Assembly (NCBI GenBank): GCA_036272735.1
Contig: DATAYF010000029.1
Span: forward strand, 1 to 6,398
Reading direction: 5' to 3'
Length of the DNA stretch: 6,398 nucleotides
Source of the DNA: DATAYF01 sp036272735
GTDB lineage: Bacteria; Chloroflexota; Ktedonobacteria; Ktedonobacterales; Ktedonobacteraceae
This document shows positions 1 to 5,302 of the stretch, in pieces (position 1 is the stretch's first letter; each line of letters begins with the position of its first letter). The notes under the pieces are model-generated. The model saw nothing but the letters and a program-made list of their open reading frames with translations. It searched no databases and had not been told where the DNA came from. A program made the translations under genes and the position numbers.

Positions 1-73
1 AGTACCAGCGCACGCACAGGACAATGATCTCGGCCTGGAAATGACGCCATTTGAACGGATCCTGCTCGGTCAT
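1..73 (-). CDS. IS6-family transposase, N-terminal fragment (incomplete at window edge)
   Basis: Twenty-four codons are readable from the ATG at 73-71 before the window ends. The peptide begins MTEQDPFKWRHFQAEII and continues to a VRWY segment. FKWRHF followed by an Ile-rich stretch and VRWYLRY is the characteristic start of IS6-family DDE transposases (IS240/IS257/IS26 type), which catalyse replicative cointegrate formation at the element's short terminal repeats. The DDE residues lie outside the window. A purine-rich leader (AGAGTG) sits 7-12 bases upstream of the ATG. Whether the gene is intact cannot be judged from this fragment. Confidence 0.85.
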   Translation of the reverse strand, partial: MTEQDPFKWRHFQAEIIVLCVRWY

Positions 74-141
74 GATTGGCACTCTTTTTTCTTCTTTTTC
101 ACCAACCATAACAGATCAGCTTTCTTTTTGCAACACAGCCC
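1..141 (-). mobile_element. IS6-family insertion sequence, terminal part, runs off the left edge
   Basis: The minus strand from 141 to 127 reads GGGCTGTGTTGCAAA, close to the GG(N)nCTGTTGCAAA terminal inverted repeat known for IS6/IS26/IS257-type elements. It lies 53 bases upstream of a transposase start at 73, the usual layout for the 5' end of this family. Only this end is in the window, so the second repeat and any 8-bp target duplication (candidate bases 142-149) cannot be seen. The boundary at 141 is inferred from the repeat. Confidence 0.65.
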
Positions 142-203
142 ACTACCTAATGCGAAAGCTGCGTAATGCCAAAACACGCGCTGAGACAGGATCTGCGGTC
201 TGG

Positions 204-315
204 CTCGCGCGCAGCTGAATGGCAATCTTCGCTGGAAGCGAGCACGAAATGATCTCGTTTCTTGCCTCAAAATGAGCGTCCCTCAAGGCAAGATTGCCAT
301 TCAGGCTCGCGCGAG
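204..315. repeat. 112-bp inverted-repeat element (MITE-like or hairpin)
   Basis: Arms 204-229 and 290-315 are inverted copies of each other. They consist of an outer 8-bp block (CTCGCGCG), three unmatched bases and a perfect inner 15-bp block (CTGAATGGCAATCTT). The 60-base interior codes for nothing recognisable. The element lies between the IS6 end and the stop codon of ohrR, so it would also form a large hairpin in the 3' untranslated region of ohrR. There is no T-tract, so it is not a standard intrinsic terminator. It could be a MITE or a remnant of another IS. No clear target duplication was seen. Confidence 0.7.
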
Positions 316-352
316 GGCCTGAGGTGTGGGAGGCCGGGAGGCCCATGCGGTT

Positions 353-814
353 CTAGCGGTGCTGCTCACCTGTTGCTGAAAGTGCCGCGGTCAGTTGATG
401 AAGTTGTTCACGCAAATGCGTAAAGGTTTCAGAATCTAATGCGGTACGACAGACGAACTCGGTAGCAATCGGAGACGCCTGATTTTTGAGTGAGAGACCC
501 GCCTCAGTGAGATGAACTTCTACGGATCGCTCATCGACATTGCTCCGGATGCGTTCCACCAATCCTGCGGTCTCAAGACGCTTGAGCAAGGGAGAGAGTG
601 TGCCTGAATCTAAAGAGAGCATCTGCCCAAGATCTTTCACGGTACTTGTCCCATGTTCCCAAAGGACAAGCATGACCAAGTATTGAGGATACGTCAATCC
701 CAGCGCTGGTAAAAGGTCACGGTAGGCATTTGTCATGGCCCGTGTTGCTGCATACAGAGCAAAGCATAGCTGGCTGTCAAGCTTGAGAATATCATCTTGT
801 GATAGCTGTGTCAT
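353..814 (-). CDS. ohrR: OhrR: MarR-family organic-peroxide-sensing repressor
   Basis: The protein is a 153-aa winged-helix MarR-family regulator closely resembling OhrR, a cytoplasmic dimer that represses peroxide-detoxification genes until its N-terminal cysteine is oxidised. Cys17 lies in QLCFALYAATRAMT, and Tyr31 and Tyr42 (LTYPQY) match the Tyr pair that hydrogen-bonds the sensing Cys15 in Bacillus OhrR. The recognition helix region is LDSGTLSPLLKRLE (68-81) and the wing carries the DERS motif (94-97). Cys122 lies exactly 105 residues after Cys17, the same spacing as Cys22/Cys127 in Xanthomonas 2-Cys OhrR, so disulfide-type sensing is possible. The reading frame stays open upstream to an ATG at 907. 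The start at 814 is preferred because GGAGGG (821-826) precedes it by 6 bases and the family N-terminus begins here. No ohr gene is in the window. It is co-directional with hemH but separated by 469 bp of repeats. Confidence 0.94.
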   Translation of the reverse strand: MTQLSQDDILKLDSQLCFALYAATRAMTNAYRDLLPALGLTYPQYLVMLVLWEHGTSTVKDLGQMLSLDSGTLSPLLKRLETAGLVERIRSNVDERSVEVHLTEAGLSLKNQASPIATEFVCRTALDSETFTHLREQLHQLTAALSATGEQHR

Positions 815-820
815 GGAAAA

Positions 821-826
821 CCCTCC
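821..826 (-). promoter_or_regulatory. Ribosome binding site that decides the ohrR start
   Basis: GGAGGG on the minus strand stands 6 bases before the ATG at 814-812. It favours this start over the in-frame ATG at 907, which would add 31 residues unlike any OhrR. Confidence 0.8.
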
Positions 827-983
827 AACGAAATTGTGAAATGCAGGAGCAATAGAGACGCCTAAAAATACACTGACTCCGCTGCTTCGTATGCTGCGTA
901 GCAGCACAGGGGGAAGTGAAAATGTCCCCCGAAACTGGCCCTCCTGGTCAGGAATCTGCTTTACAAGCGCATCGGCGAATTAT

Positions 984-1115
984 GGCTCTCCGTCACTGGA
1001 GGTGATTTAAACTCATCGACAGCATGTTTGAAAACCTTTGCCCCCTCCAGAAGGACGTTCTTGGTAGGTGGTTATCGCTCTACAATACCACGATCACCCA
1101 CAGTGGCGGAGAGCC
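984..1115. repeat. 132-bp MITE-like element with 23-bp terminal inverted repeats
   Basis: The left arm (984-1006) starts GGCTCTCCG and ends GGTGAT. The right arm (1093-1115) is its inverted copy with 20 of 23 positions identical. The 86-base interior has no coding capacity. The similarity continues weakly beyond the outer ends (ATT-type bases before GGCTCTCC). Both arms start with GG and are 3-mismatch copies, which looks more like transposon ends than a transcription terminator. The element ends 5 bases before the next inverted-repeat element begins. Confidence 0.65.
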
Positions 1116-1120
1116 GAATG

Positions 1121-1224
1121 CGATCTTACACACTTTTGGTGAAGGATGAGCGTATCTGCCTAGCCGCTCTCATTTCTCAAGCTCACAAAATTGAAATGCA
1201 TATCACCAAAAGTGTGTAAGGTCG
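1121..1224. repeat. 104-bp MITE-like element with 22-bp terminal inverted repeats
   Basis: Arms 1121-1142 and 1203-1224 match at 21 of 22 positions, including a perfect 18-bp core (CTTACACACTTTTGGTGA at 1125-1142 and its complement at 1203-1220). The 60-base interior codes for nothing recognisable. Its size and near-perfect ends suggest a non-autonomous transposon or a deleted IS whose transposase has gone. The inner end GGTGA resembles the inner end of the neighbouring element's arm (GGTGAT), but the rest of the two arms differ. No clean target duplication was found. Confidence 0.7.
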
Positions 1225-1251
1225 GGACTCTGGGGAACATCGCACCACCCT

Positions 1252-1305
1252 GTGTGCTGGAGGGTTGGCATGGGGACAAGCCCTCACGCCAACCCTCCAG
1301 CACAC
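1252..1305. repeat. Perfect 18-bp inverted repeat overlapping the 3' end of hemH
   Basis: Arms 1252-1269 (GTGTGCTGGAGGGTTGGC) and 1288-1305 are exact complements around an 18-base loop. The hemH stop codon (1284-1286) lies in the loop, and the last codons of hemH make the right arm. In hemH mRNA this would fold into a very stable hairpin spanning the stop codon. Neither strand has a T-tract after the stem, so it is not a textbook intrinsic terminator. It may still stop exonucleases or partly end transcription before ohrR. Confidence 0.75.
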
Positions 1306-2261
1306 GACGCTATTCCTTCCTCAGGCATTGCGCGCGTATCGTTGACAACACCTGCCAAGGCCTGAATGAACAATGGCGAGGTGTTCAGTGACTCAATACG
1401 CGCAAACTGGATACCATGCTCTTCTGCTTGTTCGCGTGCGCCGATCTCGATATCGTAGAGAATTTCCAGGTGGTCGGCCAGGAACTGCACAGGAGCAATC
1501 AGCACATGGGTCTCACCCTTTGCCTTCAACGCTGGCATGACATCGGCGAAGTCGGGTTTGAGCCACTCCTCCGGGGTATGGCCCGCGCTCTGATAGCAGA
1601 ACATCCAGCGATCATCGGCTAATCCAAGCCGCTTCGCAACCGTTGCCGCCGTCTCTTTGAGGTCATATATGTAGTTTGGCTCATTTTCGATAACGCGTTT
1701 GGGCATGCTATGCGCGGTCAACAAGACCGGCACGTGTGCTCGGATGTCTACGGGGAAGCGGTCTAATGCTTCGCGTATACGCTGCGCCAGCGCTTCTAAG
1801 AAAGAGGGCTGCATATGCCAGTCCTGGGCTATCTTGAGCTGTAAGCCAGCACCCTGCAAATGGTCAACGGACGCACGCAATGCGCGTACATAGCCACTCA
1901 TGATGATCAGCGAGTACTGGGGGGACATGATGATACCAACCAGTTCCTGAGCGCCATTCGCCGCGTCTGGGACGACATCGGCGATAAATGGAGGAGCAAA
2001 GTGCATTCCGGCAACGACATGATGGGTGGTCCCATCGCTGCTCTCACGGTTCAGCTCTTCTTCCAAGGCTGCGGCCTGCGCACGCGTCATCTTGAGCAAC
2101 GGCGAACCACCAATCAAGGCATAGCGGCGGCGAAACTCGGCGATAACCTCGGCGGAAGGTTCGCGCCCACCATAGACATGTTGAATGTAAACAGGAATAT
2201 CATCAAGCGTGGCCGGTGAACCGTAGGTCATCAGCACGACGCCGACATGTTTTTCTGCCAT
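1284..2261 (-). CDS. hemH: Ferrochelatase, probably coproporphyrin ferrochelatase type
   Basis: The 325-aa protein inserts Fe2+ into a porphyrin, the last or next-to-last step of heme synthesis. It spans the whole ferrochelatase fold and matches the roughly 310-330 aa bacterial length. Catalytic His184 is in LLTAHSMP, and the metal-site Glu266 is in the DHLEILYDIE motif. An N-terminal LMTYGSP puts Tyr13 at the position that is Tyr in Bacillus HemH/CpfC but Met in the mitochondrial protoporphyrin enzymes, suggesting coproporphyrin III as substrate. This is inferred from one residue and family context. There is no C-terminal [2Fe-2S] cysteine cluster and no membrane segment. The start is supported by GAGAGG upstream. 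It lies downstream of a decayed hemE on the same strand and would be read from the strong promoter at 3230-3258. Its 3' end is embedded in a perfect hairpin. Confidence 0.96.
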   Translation of the reverse strand: MAEKHVGVVLMTYGSPATLDDIPVYIQHVYGGREPSAEVIAEFRRRYALIGGSPLLKMTRAQAAALEEELNRESSDGTTHHVVAGMHFAPPFIADVVPDAANGAQELVGIIMSPQYSLIIMSGYVRALRASVDHLQGAGLQLKIAQDWHMQPSFLEALAQRIREALDRFPVDIRAHVPVLLTAHSMPKRVIENEPNYIYDLKETAATVAKRLGLADDRWMFCYQSAGHTPEEWLKPDFADVMPALKAKGETHVLIAPVQFLADHLEILYDIEIGAREQAEEHGIQFARIESLNTSPLFIQALAGVVNDTRAMPEEGIASCAGGLA

Positions 2262-2264
2262 CGG

Positions 2265-2286
2265 TTTCCTCTCACTTTCCTCTCAC
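2265..2286 (-). repeat. 11-bp tandem duplication covering the hemH ribosome binding site
   Basis: TTTCCTCTCAC (plus-strand reading) occurs twice in a row at 2265-2275 and 2276-2286, with a partial third copy to 2296. On the minus strand each copy supplies GTGAGAGGAAA, so hemH has two candidate Shine-Dalgarno sequences. Only the proximal one (GAGAGG, about 8 bases from the ATG) is at normal spacing. Confidence 0.75.
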
Positions 2287-2340
2287 TTTGTCTCACAAAA
2301 TCTCCTGTCCTCATCATTTGCTTTGATGTGATGCTCTGCT

Positions 2341-2358
2341 GGCGTTGCTGGCGTTGCG
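2341..2358. repeat. 9-bp tandem repeat
   Basis: GGCGTTGCT is followed at once by GGCGTTGCG in the spacer between the hemE remnant and hemH. It is probably a replication-slippage product and no function is evident. Confidence 0.5.
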
Positions 2359-2376
2359 CACCAGTAGGTCACACCA

Positions 2377-3209
2377 TCACCTCTGAGAACTTTCGCGTTG
2401 TGTCTGTTCATGTACCGCATCAATGAAACGACGCAAGAGATCAGGATGAGACGTCCTCGGCAGAGCATGTCCGAGAATAAAGATATGACCAGGACGATGA
2501 GCCGCACGTCACAATCCAGCGCACATCGCTTCTTCTGAAATGACAGGCCAGGAAGGCAACCACAAGGCCGGGTCCAGGTTCCCTTGGATACCACGTTCAA
2601 AACCCATAACCCATCTGTTTCCAGGCTGTATCCAGGTCCAGACGCCAGTCAACGCTCATGACGTCACCACCGGCCTGGATCATCACATGCGGCAGTGCGC
2701 CTGTGCCGGTACCAAACTGGATAGCCGGTGCGCCGGTTTGTTTCACTGCCTCAAAAATCCGTAAGGTATACGGCAAGACACAGGTACGATAGGTGCTCGG
2801 GCGAATCGAACCGCCCCAACTCTCGAAGCGTTGTAGCACGTTCACACCTGCCCGCGCCTTCGCTACCAGGTAGCCAGAAATGACCGTGCTACGCGTCTCC
2901 ATGAGCGCATGCCATAGTTCAGGTTGGCTATCCATCACGGCTTTGGCATACTGATAGTCACGCGATGGCTTCCCTTTACTCGTAGAACACGCGAGCGTCA
3001 AGGGAGCACCTGAACTACCGAGAACGGCCTGTTTGCCTTCAGGTTCTTTGCGCATCAGGATACTATTCATGACCATGGGGTCACTTCATGGCTGGCAGGT
3101 GTCTGCAACGCTTCCCCATCCTGCAGGTGGCGAAAGGCTTCTGAATCCTGGGACCTCCCGCGGGATCACTATGCAGTGCAATGCCCATCTCTTCAACCGG
3201 CAACAGGAC
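2377..3209 (-). pseudogene. hemE: Decayed uroporphyrinogen decarboxylase (hemE), 5'-truncated with frameshifts and a nonsense codon
   Basis: HemE turns uroporphyrinogen III into coproporphyrinogen III. Pieces of it are readable in three frames. The piece from about 3206 to 3134 gives LLPVEEMGIALH and GPRIQKP. The piece from about 3133 to 3078 gives HLQDGEALQTPASHEVTP. The piece from 3076 to 2600 gives GKQAVLGSSGAPLTLACS, PSRDYQYAKAVMDSQPELWH, FGTGTGAL and GGDVMSVDWRLDLDTAW. The last piece (about 2599-2377) gives ERGIQGNLDPALW and RPGHIFILGHALP. Frameshifts fall near 3131-3136, 3074-3080 and 2600-2604, and an in-frame TGA is at 2509-2511. Roughly 70 N-terminal residues are gone, including the RQAGR substrate-binding region and the FSD aspartate. 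The tyrosine aligned with human UROD Tyr164 is Ser here (TLACS). A functional enzyme is not possible. The longest open piece (159 codons) could still make a stub. hemE-hemH order is common in heme operons. Confidence 0.94.
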
Positions 3210-3229
3210 GGTACATCTTCCTGACACGT

Positions 3230-3258
3230 ATCATAGCATCTGGCTATATTTTTGTCAA
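3230..3258 (-). promoter_or_regulatory. Strong sigma-A/sigma-70-type promoter toward hemE remnant and hemH
   Basis: On the minus strand TTGACA (3258-3253) is followed by exactly 17 bases and TATGAT (3235-3230), five of six matches in the -10 box and a perfect -35. The predicted start is near 3223, just before the hemE remnant. hemH would then be translated from a transcript with about 960 bases of non-functional hemE leader. The -35 box ends 2 bases from the palindrome at 3261-3276, a position where a bound regulator could block polymerase. Confidence 0.75.
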
Positions 3259-3260
3259 TC

Positions 3261-3276
3261 TAATTGCGTGCAATTA
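3261..3276. promoter_or_regulatory. OhrR-box-like palindromic operator between katA and hem promoters
   Basis: TAATTGCGTGCAATTA has perfect 7-bp arms (TAATTGC/GCAATTA) around a 2-base centre. Its AATTG...CAATT core resembles known OhrR/MarR operators, for example the Bacillus ohrA TACAATT-AATTGTA type. It lies between the two divergent promoters. A weaker copy, TAATTGTGTGTCATA at 3337-3351, sits in the spacer and -10 area of the katA promoter. Which regulator binds is inference; the ohrR product about 2.4 kb away is the obvious candidate. Confidence 0.55.
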
Positions 3277-3297
3277 AATAATAACAAATATAATTTT

Positions 3298-3339
3298 CAA
3301 AAATTTAATATCGACAAATAGTATTGACAAAAATTTAAT
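3298..3339 (+). repeat. 12-bp direct repeat, 30 bp apart, around the katA -35 region
   Basis: CAAAAATTTAAT occurs at 3298-3309 and again at 3328-3339. The spacing of 30 bases is close to three helical turns, which would put both copies on one DNA face. The second copy overlaps the end of the katA -35 box. Confidence 0.6.
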
Positions 3340-3352
3340 TGTGTGTCATATT
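3324..3352 (+). promoter_or_regulatory. Probable katA promoter
   Basis: TTGACA (3324-3329) is followed after 17 bases by CATATT (3347-3352), a perfect -35 with a four-of-six -10. It predicts a start near 3359 and a leader of about 130 bases. A second, weaker candidate is TTGTCA (3252-3257) with TAAATA (3275-3280), which would overlap the palindrome. Confidence 0.65.
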
Positions 3353-3460
3353 TATATCTAGATGCGATTATGCATTGGCTAAAGCATGTCAACAACAGAG
3401 CAATGGTGAAGTGAGTTGTAGGTATCCAACACGAACGTTGCTGCAATCACTTTCACATTT

Positions 3461-3485
3461 GGTAGGAACAAAAACTACCGGAGGA
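3461..3485 (+). promoter_or_regulatory. Small hairpin abutting the katA ribosome binding site
   Basis: GGTAG (3461-3465) and CTACC (3475-3479) can pair around a 9-base A-rich loop, directly followed by the Shine-Dalgarno GGAGGA (3480-3485) and the ATG at 3490. The stem does not cover the Shine-Dalgarno, so it may stabilise the mRNA or keep the site open. Only 5 base pairs support it. Confidence 0.35.
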
Positions 3486-3489
3486 CGAA

Positions 3490-4974
3490 ATGAGCGATCA
3501 AGTCAACAAGAAACCAGCAGTCACAACAAATGATGCGGGCAATCCTGCTGCGAGCGATGACCATTCGCTTTCTGTAGGCCCCAATGGACCCCTGCTGCTG
3601 CAAGACCAATACCTGGTTCAGAAGTTAGCGCAGTTCAACCGCGAGCGTGTTCCTGAGCGTGTAGTGCATGCTAGAGGTACAGGTGCCTTTTGCTCTTTTG
3701 AGGTAACTGCTGATGTGTCTCAGTGGACCAAAGCCGCCTTCCTCAATGGTGTCGGTAAGCGCACTCCTCTCGTTGTTCGTTTCTCGACAGTTGCCGGTGA
3801 ACTGGGTTCTGCTGACACGGTGCGCGATCCACGTGGCTTTGCTGTCAAGCTCTACACTGAAGAGGGGAACTACGATCTGGTCGGTAACAATACTCCGATC
3901 TTCTTCATCCGCGATACCATTAAGTTCCCGGATTTCATCCACTCGCAGAAGCGTGTCCCTAGCACGGGTCTGCCGAGCCACACTGCGCAGTGGGATTTCT
4001 GGACGTTATGCCCTGAGTCTGCTCACCAGGTGACCTACCTGATGACTGATCGTGGTACTCCCCGCACCTTACGTCACATGAATGGGTATGGTAGCCACAC
4101 CTACATGTGGATCAATGCCCAAGGCGAGAAGTGCTGGGTGAAATACCACATCATCAGTGATCAGGGCGTGGAGAACTTCACCAATGCAGAGGCAGGTGCG
4201 ATCAGCGGTCAGGATCCTAACTTTCATCGCCGCGATCTGATTGAGGCAATCGATCGGAAGGAATATCCATCCTGGCAGTTGAAGATACAGATCATGCCCT
4301 ATGAGGATGCCGCCACCTATCGCTTCAATCCATTCGATCTGACCAAGGTCTGGCCGCACAGCGACTATCCGTTGATGACGATTGGTCGCATGGTCCTTGA
4401 CCGCAACCCGGCGAACATGTTCAATGATATTGAGCAACTGGCTTTATCTCCGGCCAACATGGTCCCTGGTATTGCTGCCAGCCCGGATAAGATGTTGCAA
4501 GGTCGCATATTCAGCTATCCGGATGCTCACCGCTATCGCATCGGCACCAACTACAATCAGTTGCCGGTCAACCAGCCACGGAGCGAAGTAAATACCTACA
4601 ATAAAGACGGCGCGATGAGCTACCGTCACAATGGGGACCAGCCTCACTATTCTCCGAACACTTTCAATGGTCCCCAGGCCGATACTCAGCGCTATGGCGA
4701 GCCTGAGGGAGTGATGATCAGTGGTGAGGTTGTGCGAACTGCATACACACTGCATTCTGAGGACAACGACTTTATCCAGCCAGGCAACCTCTACCGTAAC
4801 GTGCTGAGCGAGACGGAGAAAGAGCATCTGGTCACCAATATTGTCGCCCACATGAGTCAGGGTGTTGACCGTGCTCTGCAGGAACGTGTGATCACCACCT
4901 ACTGGTCGCAGGTTGATCCCGACCTGGGTCACCGCGTTGCCAAAGGTCTCGGCCTTGTGGTGAGCATCAGGTAG
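3490..4974 (+). CDS. katA: Monofunctional heme catalase, clade 3 (small subunit)
   Basis: The 494-aa cytoplasmic enzyme splits hydrogen peroxide into water and oxygen and is normally a homotetramer. The distal active site is His60 (ERVVHARGTGAF), Ser99 (VVRFST) and Asn133 (YDLVGNNTP). The proximal heme ligand is Tyr343 in RIFSYPDAHRYR. All lie exactly 15 positions before their bovine catalase counterparts (75, 114, 148, 358). The length suits the small-subunit clade that also binds NADPH; there is no large C-terminal flavodoxin-like domain. Residue 68, normally Gly in the GAFG motif next to the active-site His, is Cys (TGC at 3691-3693). GGAGGA at 3480-3485 supports the start. It is divergent from the hem unit, shares its AT-rich control region, and consumes the product of that pathway. 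The gene is complete. Confidence 0.98.
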   Translation: MSDQVNKKPAVTTNDAGNPAASDDHSLSVGPNGPLLLQDQYLVQKLAQFNRERVPERVVHARGTGAFCSFEVTADVSQWTKAAFLNGVGKRTPLVVRFSTVAGELGSADTVRDPRGFAVKLYTEEGNYDLVGNNTPIFFIRDTIKFPDFIHSQKRVPSTGLPSHTAQWDFWTLCPESAHQVTYLMTDRGTPRTLRHMNGYGSHTYMWINAQGEKCWVKYHIISDQGVENFTNAEAGAISGQDPNFHRRDLIEAIDRKEYPSWQLKIQIMPYEDAATYRFNPFDLTKVWPHSDYPLMTIGRMVLDRNPANMFNDIEQLALSPANMVPGIAASPDKMLQGRIFSYPDAHRYRIGTNYNQLPVNQPRSEVNTYNKDGAMSYRHNGDQPHYSPNTFNGPQADTQRYGEPEGVMISGEVVRTAYTLHSEDNDFIQPGNLYRNVLSETEKEHLVTNIVAHMSQGVDRALQERVITTYWSQVDPDLGHRVAKGLGLVVSIR

Positions 4975-5025
4975 TCGCGTCAAGCATGGATAAGTGGTGA
5001 GGGAACGTTGAGATAACGCATACAA

Positions 5026-5057
5026 AGCTGGTGTCCTTATGATACGGGATGCCAGCT
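5026..5057 (+). terminator. Possible katA 3' stem-loop, no T-tract
   Basis: AGCTGGTGTCC (5026-5036) can pair with GGATGCCAGCT (5047-5057) over 11 positions, two of them G-U, around a 10-base loop. It is 52 bases after the katA stop. The lack of a following T-run means it could be an mRNA-stabilising or Rho-dependent end instead of an intrinsic terminator. Confidence 0.35.
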
Positions 5058-5061
5058 GAGA

Positions 5062-5274
5062 TCCCTCTACGCTCCGTGCAAACAGCGGGATGAGCGTACT
5101 TCTGTCCTGATGAATTGTCCAGTAAAGTCTTTCTGCTCGCTGGTGAAAGAAGCGACAAAGATGCTTTCGCGCACAATCCCTCCAGCGGTTCTCATGCGCT
5201 ACGATACGCACTAAACGAGCCAGGGAAACCAATTCTTGTTTCTCTTGCCGCTGTTTCCACGGAGCGTAGAGGGA
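5062..5274. repeat. 213-bp MITE-like element with 27-bp terminal inverted repeats
   Basis: Arms 5062-5088 and 5248-5274 match as inverted copies at 26 of 27 positions; the outer 17 bases (TCCCTCTACGCTCCGTG) are perfect. The 159-base interior shows no recognisable transposase. Arms this long and well conserved point to a recently active non-autonomous transposon or a deletion derivative of an IS. It lies 97 bases upstream of the aquaporin ATG and may separate it from, or supply, its promoter. No clear target duplication was seen. Confidence 0.72.
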
Positions 5275-5289
5275 CCTTCCCATAGGGTG

Positions 5290-5302
5290 ATTTTCGGAAA
5301 AT
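5290..5302 (+). promoter_or_regulatory. Palindrome upstream of the aquaporin gene
   Basis: ATTTTC-G-GAAAAT is a perfect 6-bp-arm palindrome 69 bases before the ATG. It differs from the katA/hem palindrome. It could be an operator for another regulator, and no family is assigned. Confidence 0.3.

Larger units (their letters stand above)
815..1283. other. Gene-free spacer between hemH and ohrR, filled with inverted repeats
   Basis: This 469-bp stretch holds no supported gene. The short frames at 1028-1219 and 1191-1391 (plus) lack homology, and both run through repeat arms. It contains the ohrR ribosome binding site at 821-826 and two adjacent inverted-repeat elements (984-1115 and 1121-1224). 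The left part of a perfect hairpin (1252-1305) closes it off. No convincing -35/-10 pair for ohrR was found. The palindrome seen upstream of katA has no clear copy here, so OhrR autoregulation is not supported by sequence. Confidence 0.7.

Noticed and set aside
310..352. GC-rich inverted repeat GGGCCT/AGGCCC as an ohrR terminator
   Set aside because: Stem arms are only 6 bp around an 18-base loop and no T-tract follows on the minus strand. It overlaps the larger inverted-repeat element.
815..907. 31-residue N-terminal extension of OhrR
   Set aside because: The ATG at 814 has a good ribosome binding site and matches the family start. The extension has no counterpart in OhrR proteins.
1860..2219. 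Plus-strand frame of 119 codons
   Set aside because: It is a shadow frame opposite hemH, without a start signal or homology.
2283..2600. Minus-strand frame of 105 codons before hemH
   Set aside because: It is an out-of-frame reading of the hemE remnant. The true hemE residues (GNLDPAL, RPGHIFILGHALP) are in another frame that ends at 2377.
3193..3216. Seven-codon leader-peptide frame (starts MYRPVAG) just after the hem promoter
   Set aside because: It lacks a convincing ribosome binding site arrangement and attenuator structure, and it overlaps the hemE remnant out of frame. It is likely chance.
3281..3310. Possible PerR/Fur box in the AT-rich katA upstream region
   Set aside because: The A/T runs contain TAAT and ATTA pieces, but no arrangement approaches the 7-1-7 palindrome with its conserved centre.
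4444..5283. Long minus-strand frame of 279 codons
   Set aside because: It is antisense to the katA coding region and then runs through the 213-bp inverted-repeat element. The protein has no recognisable domain and katA is beyond doubt on the other strand.
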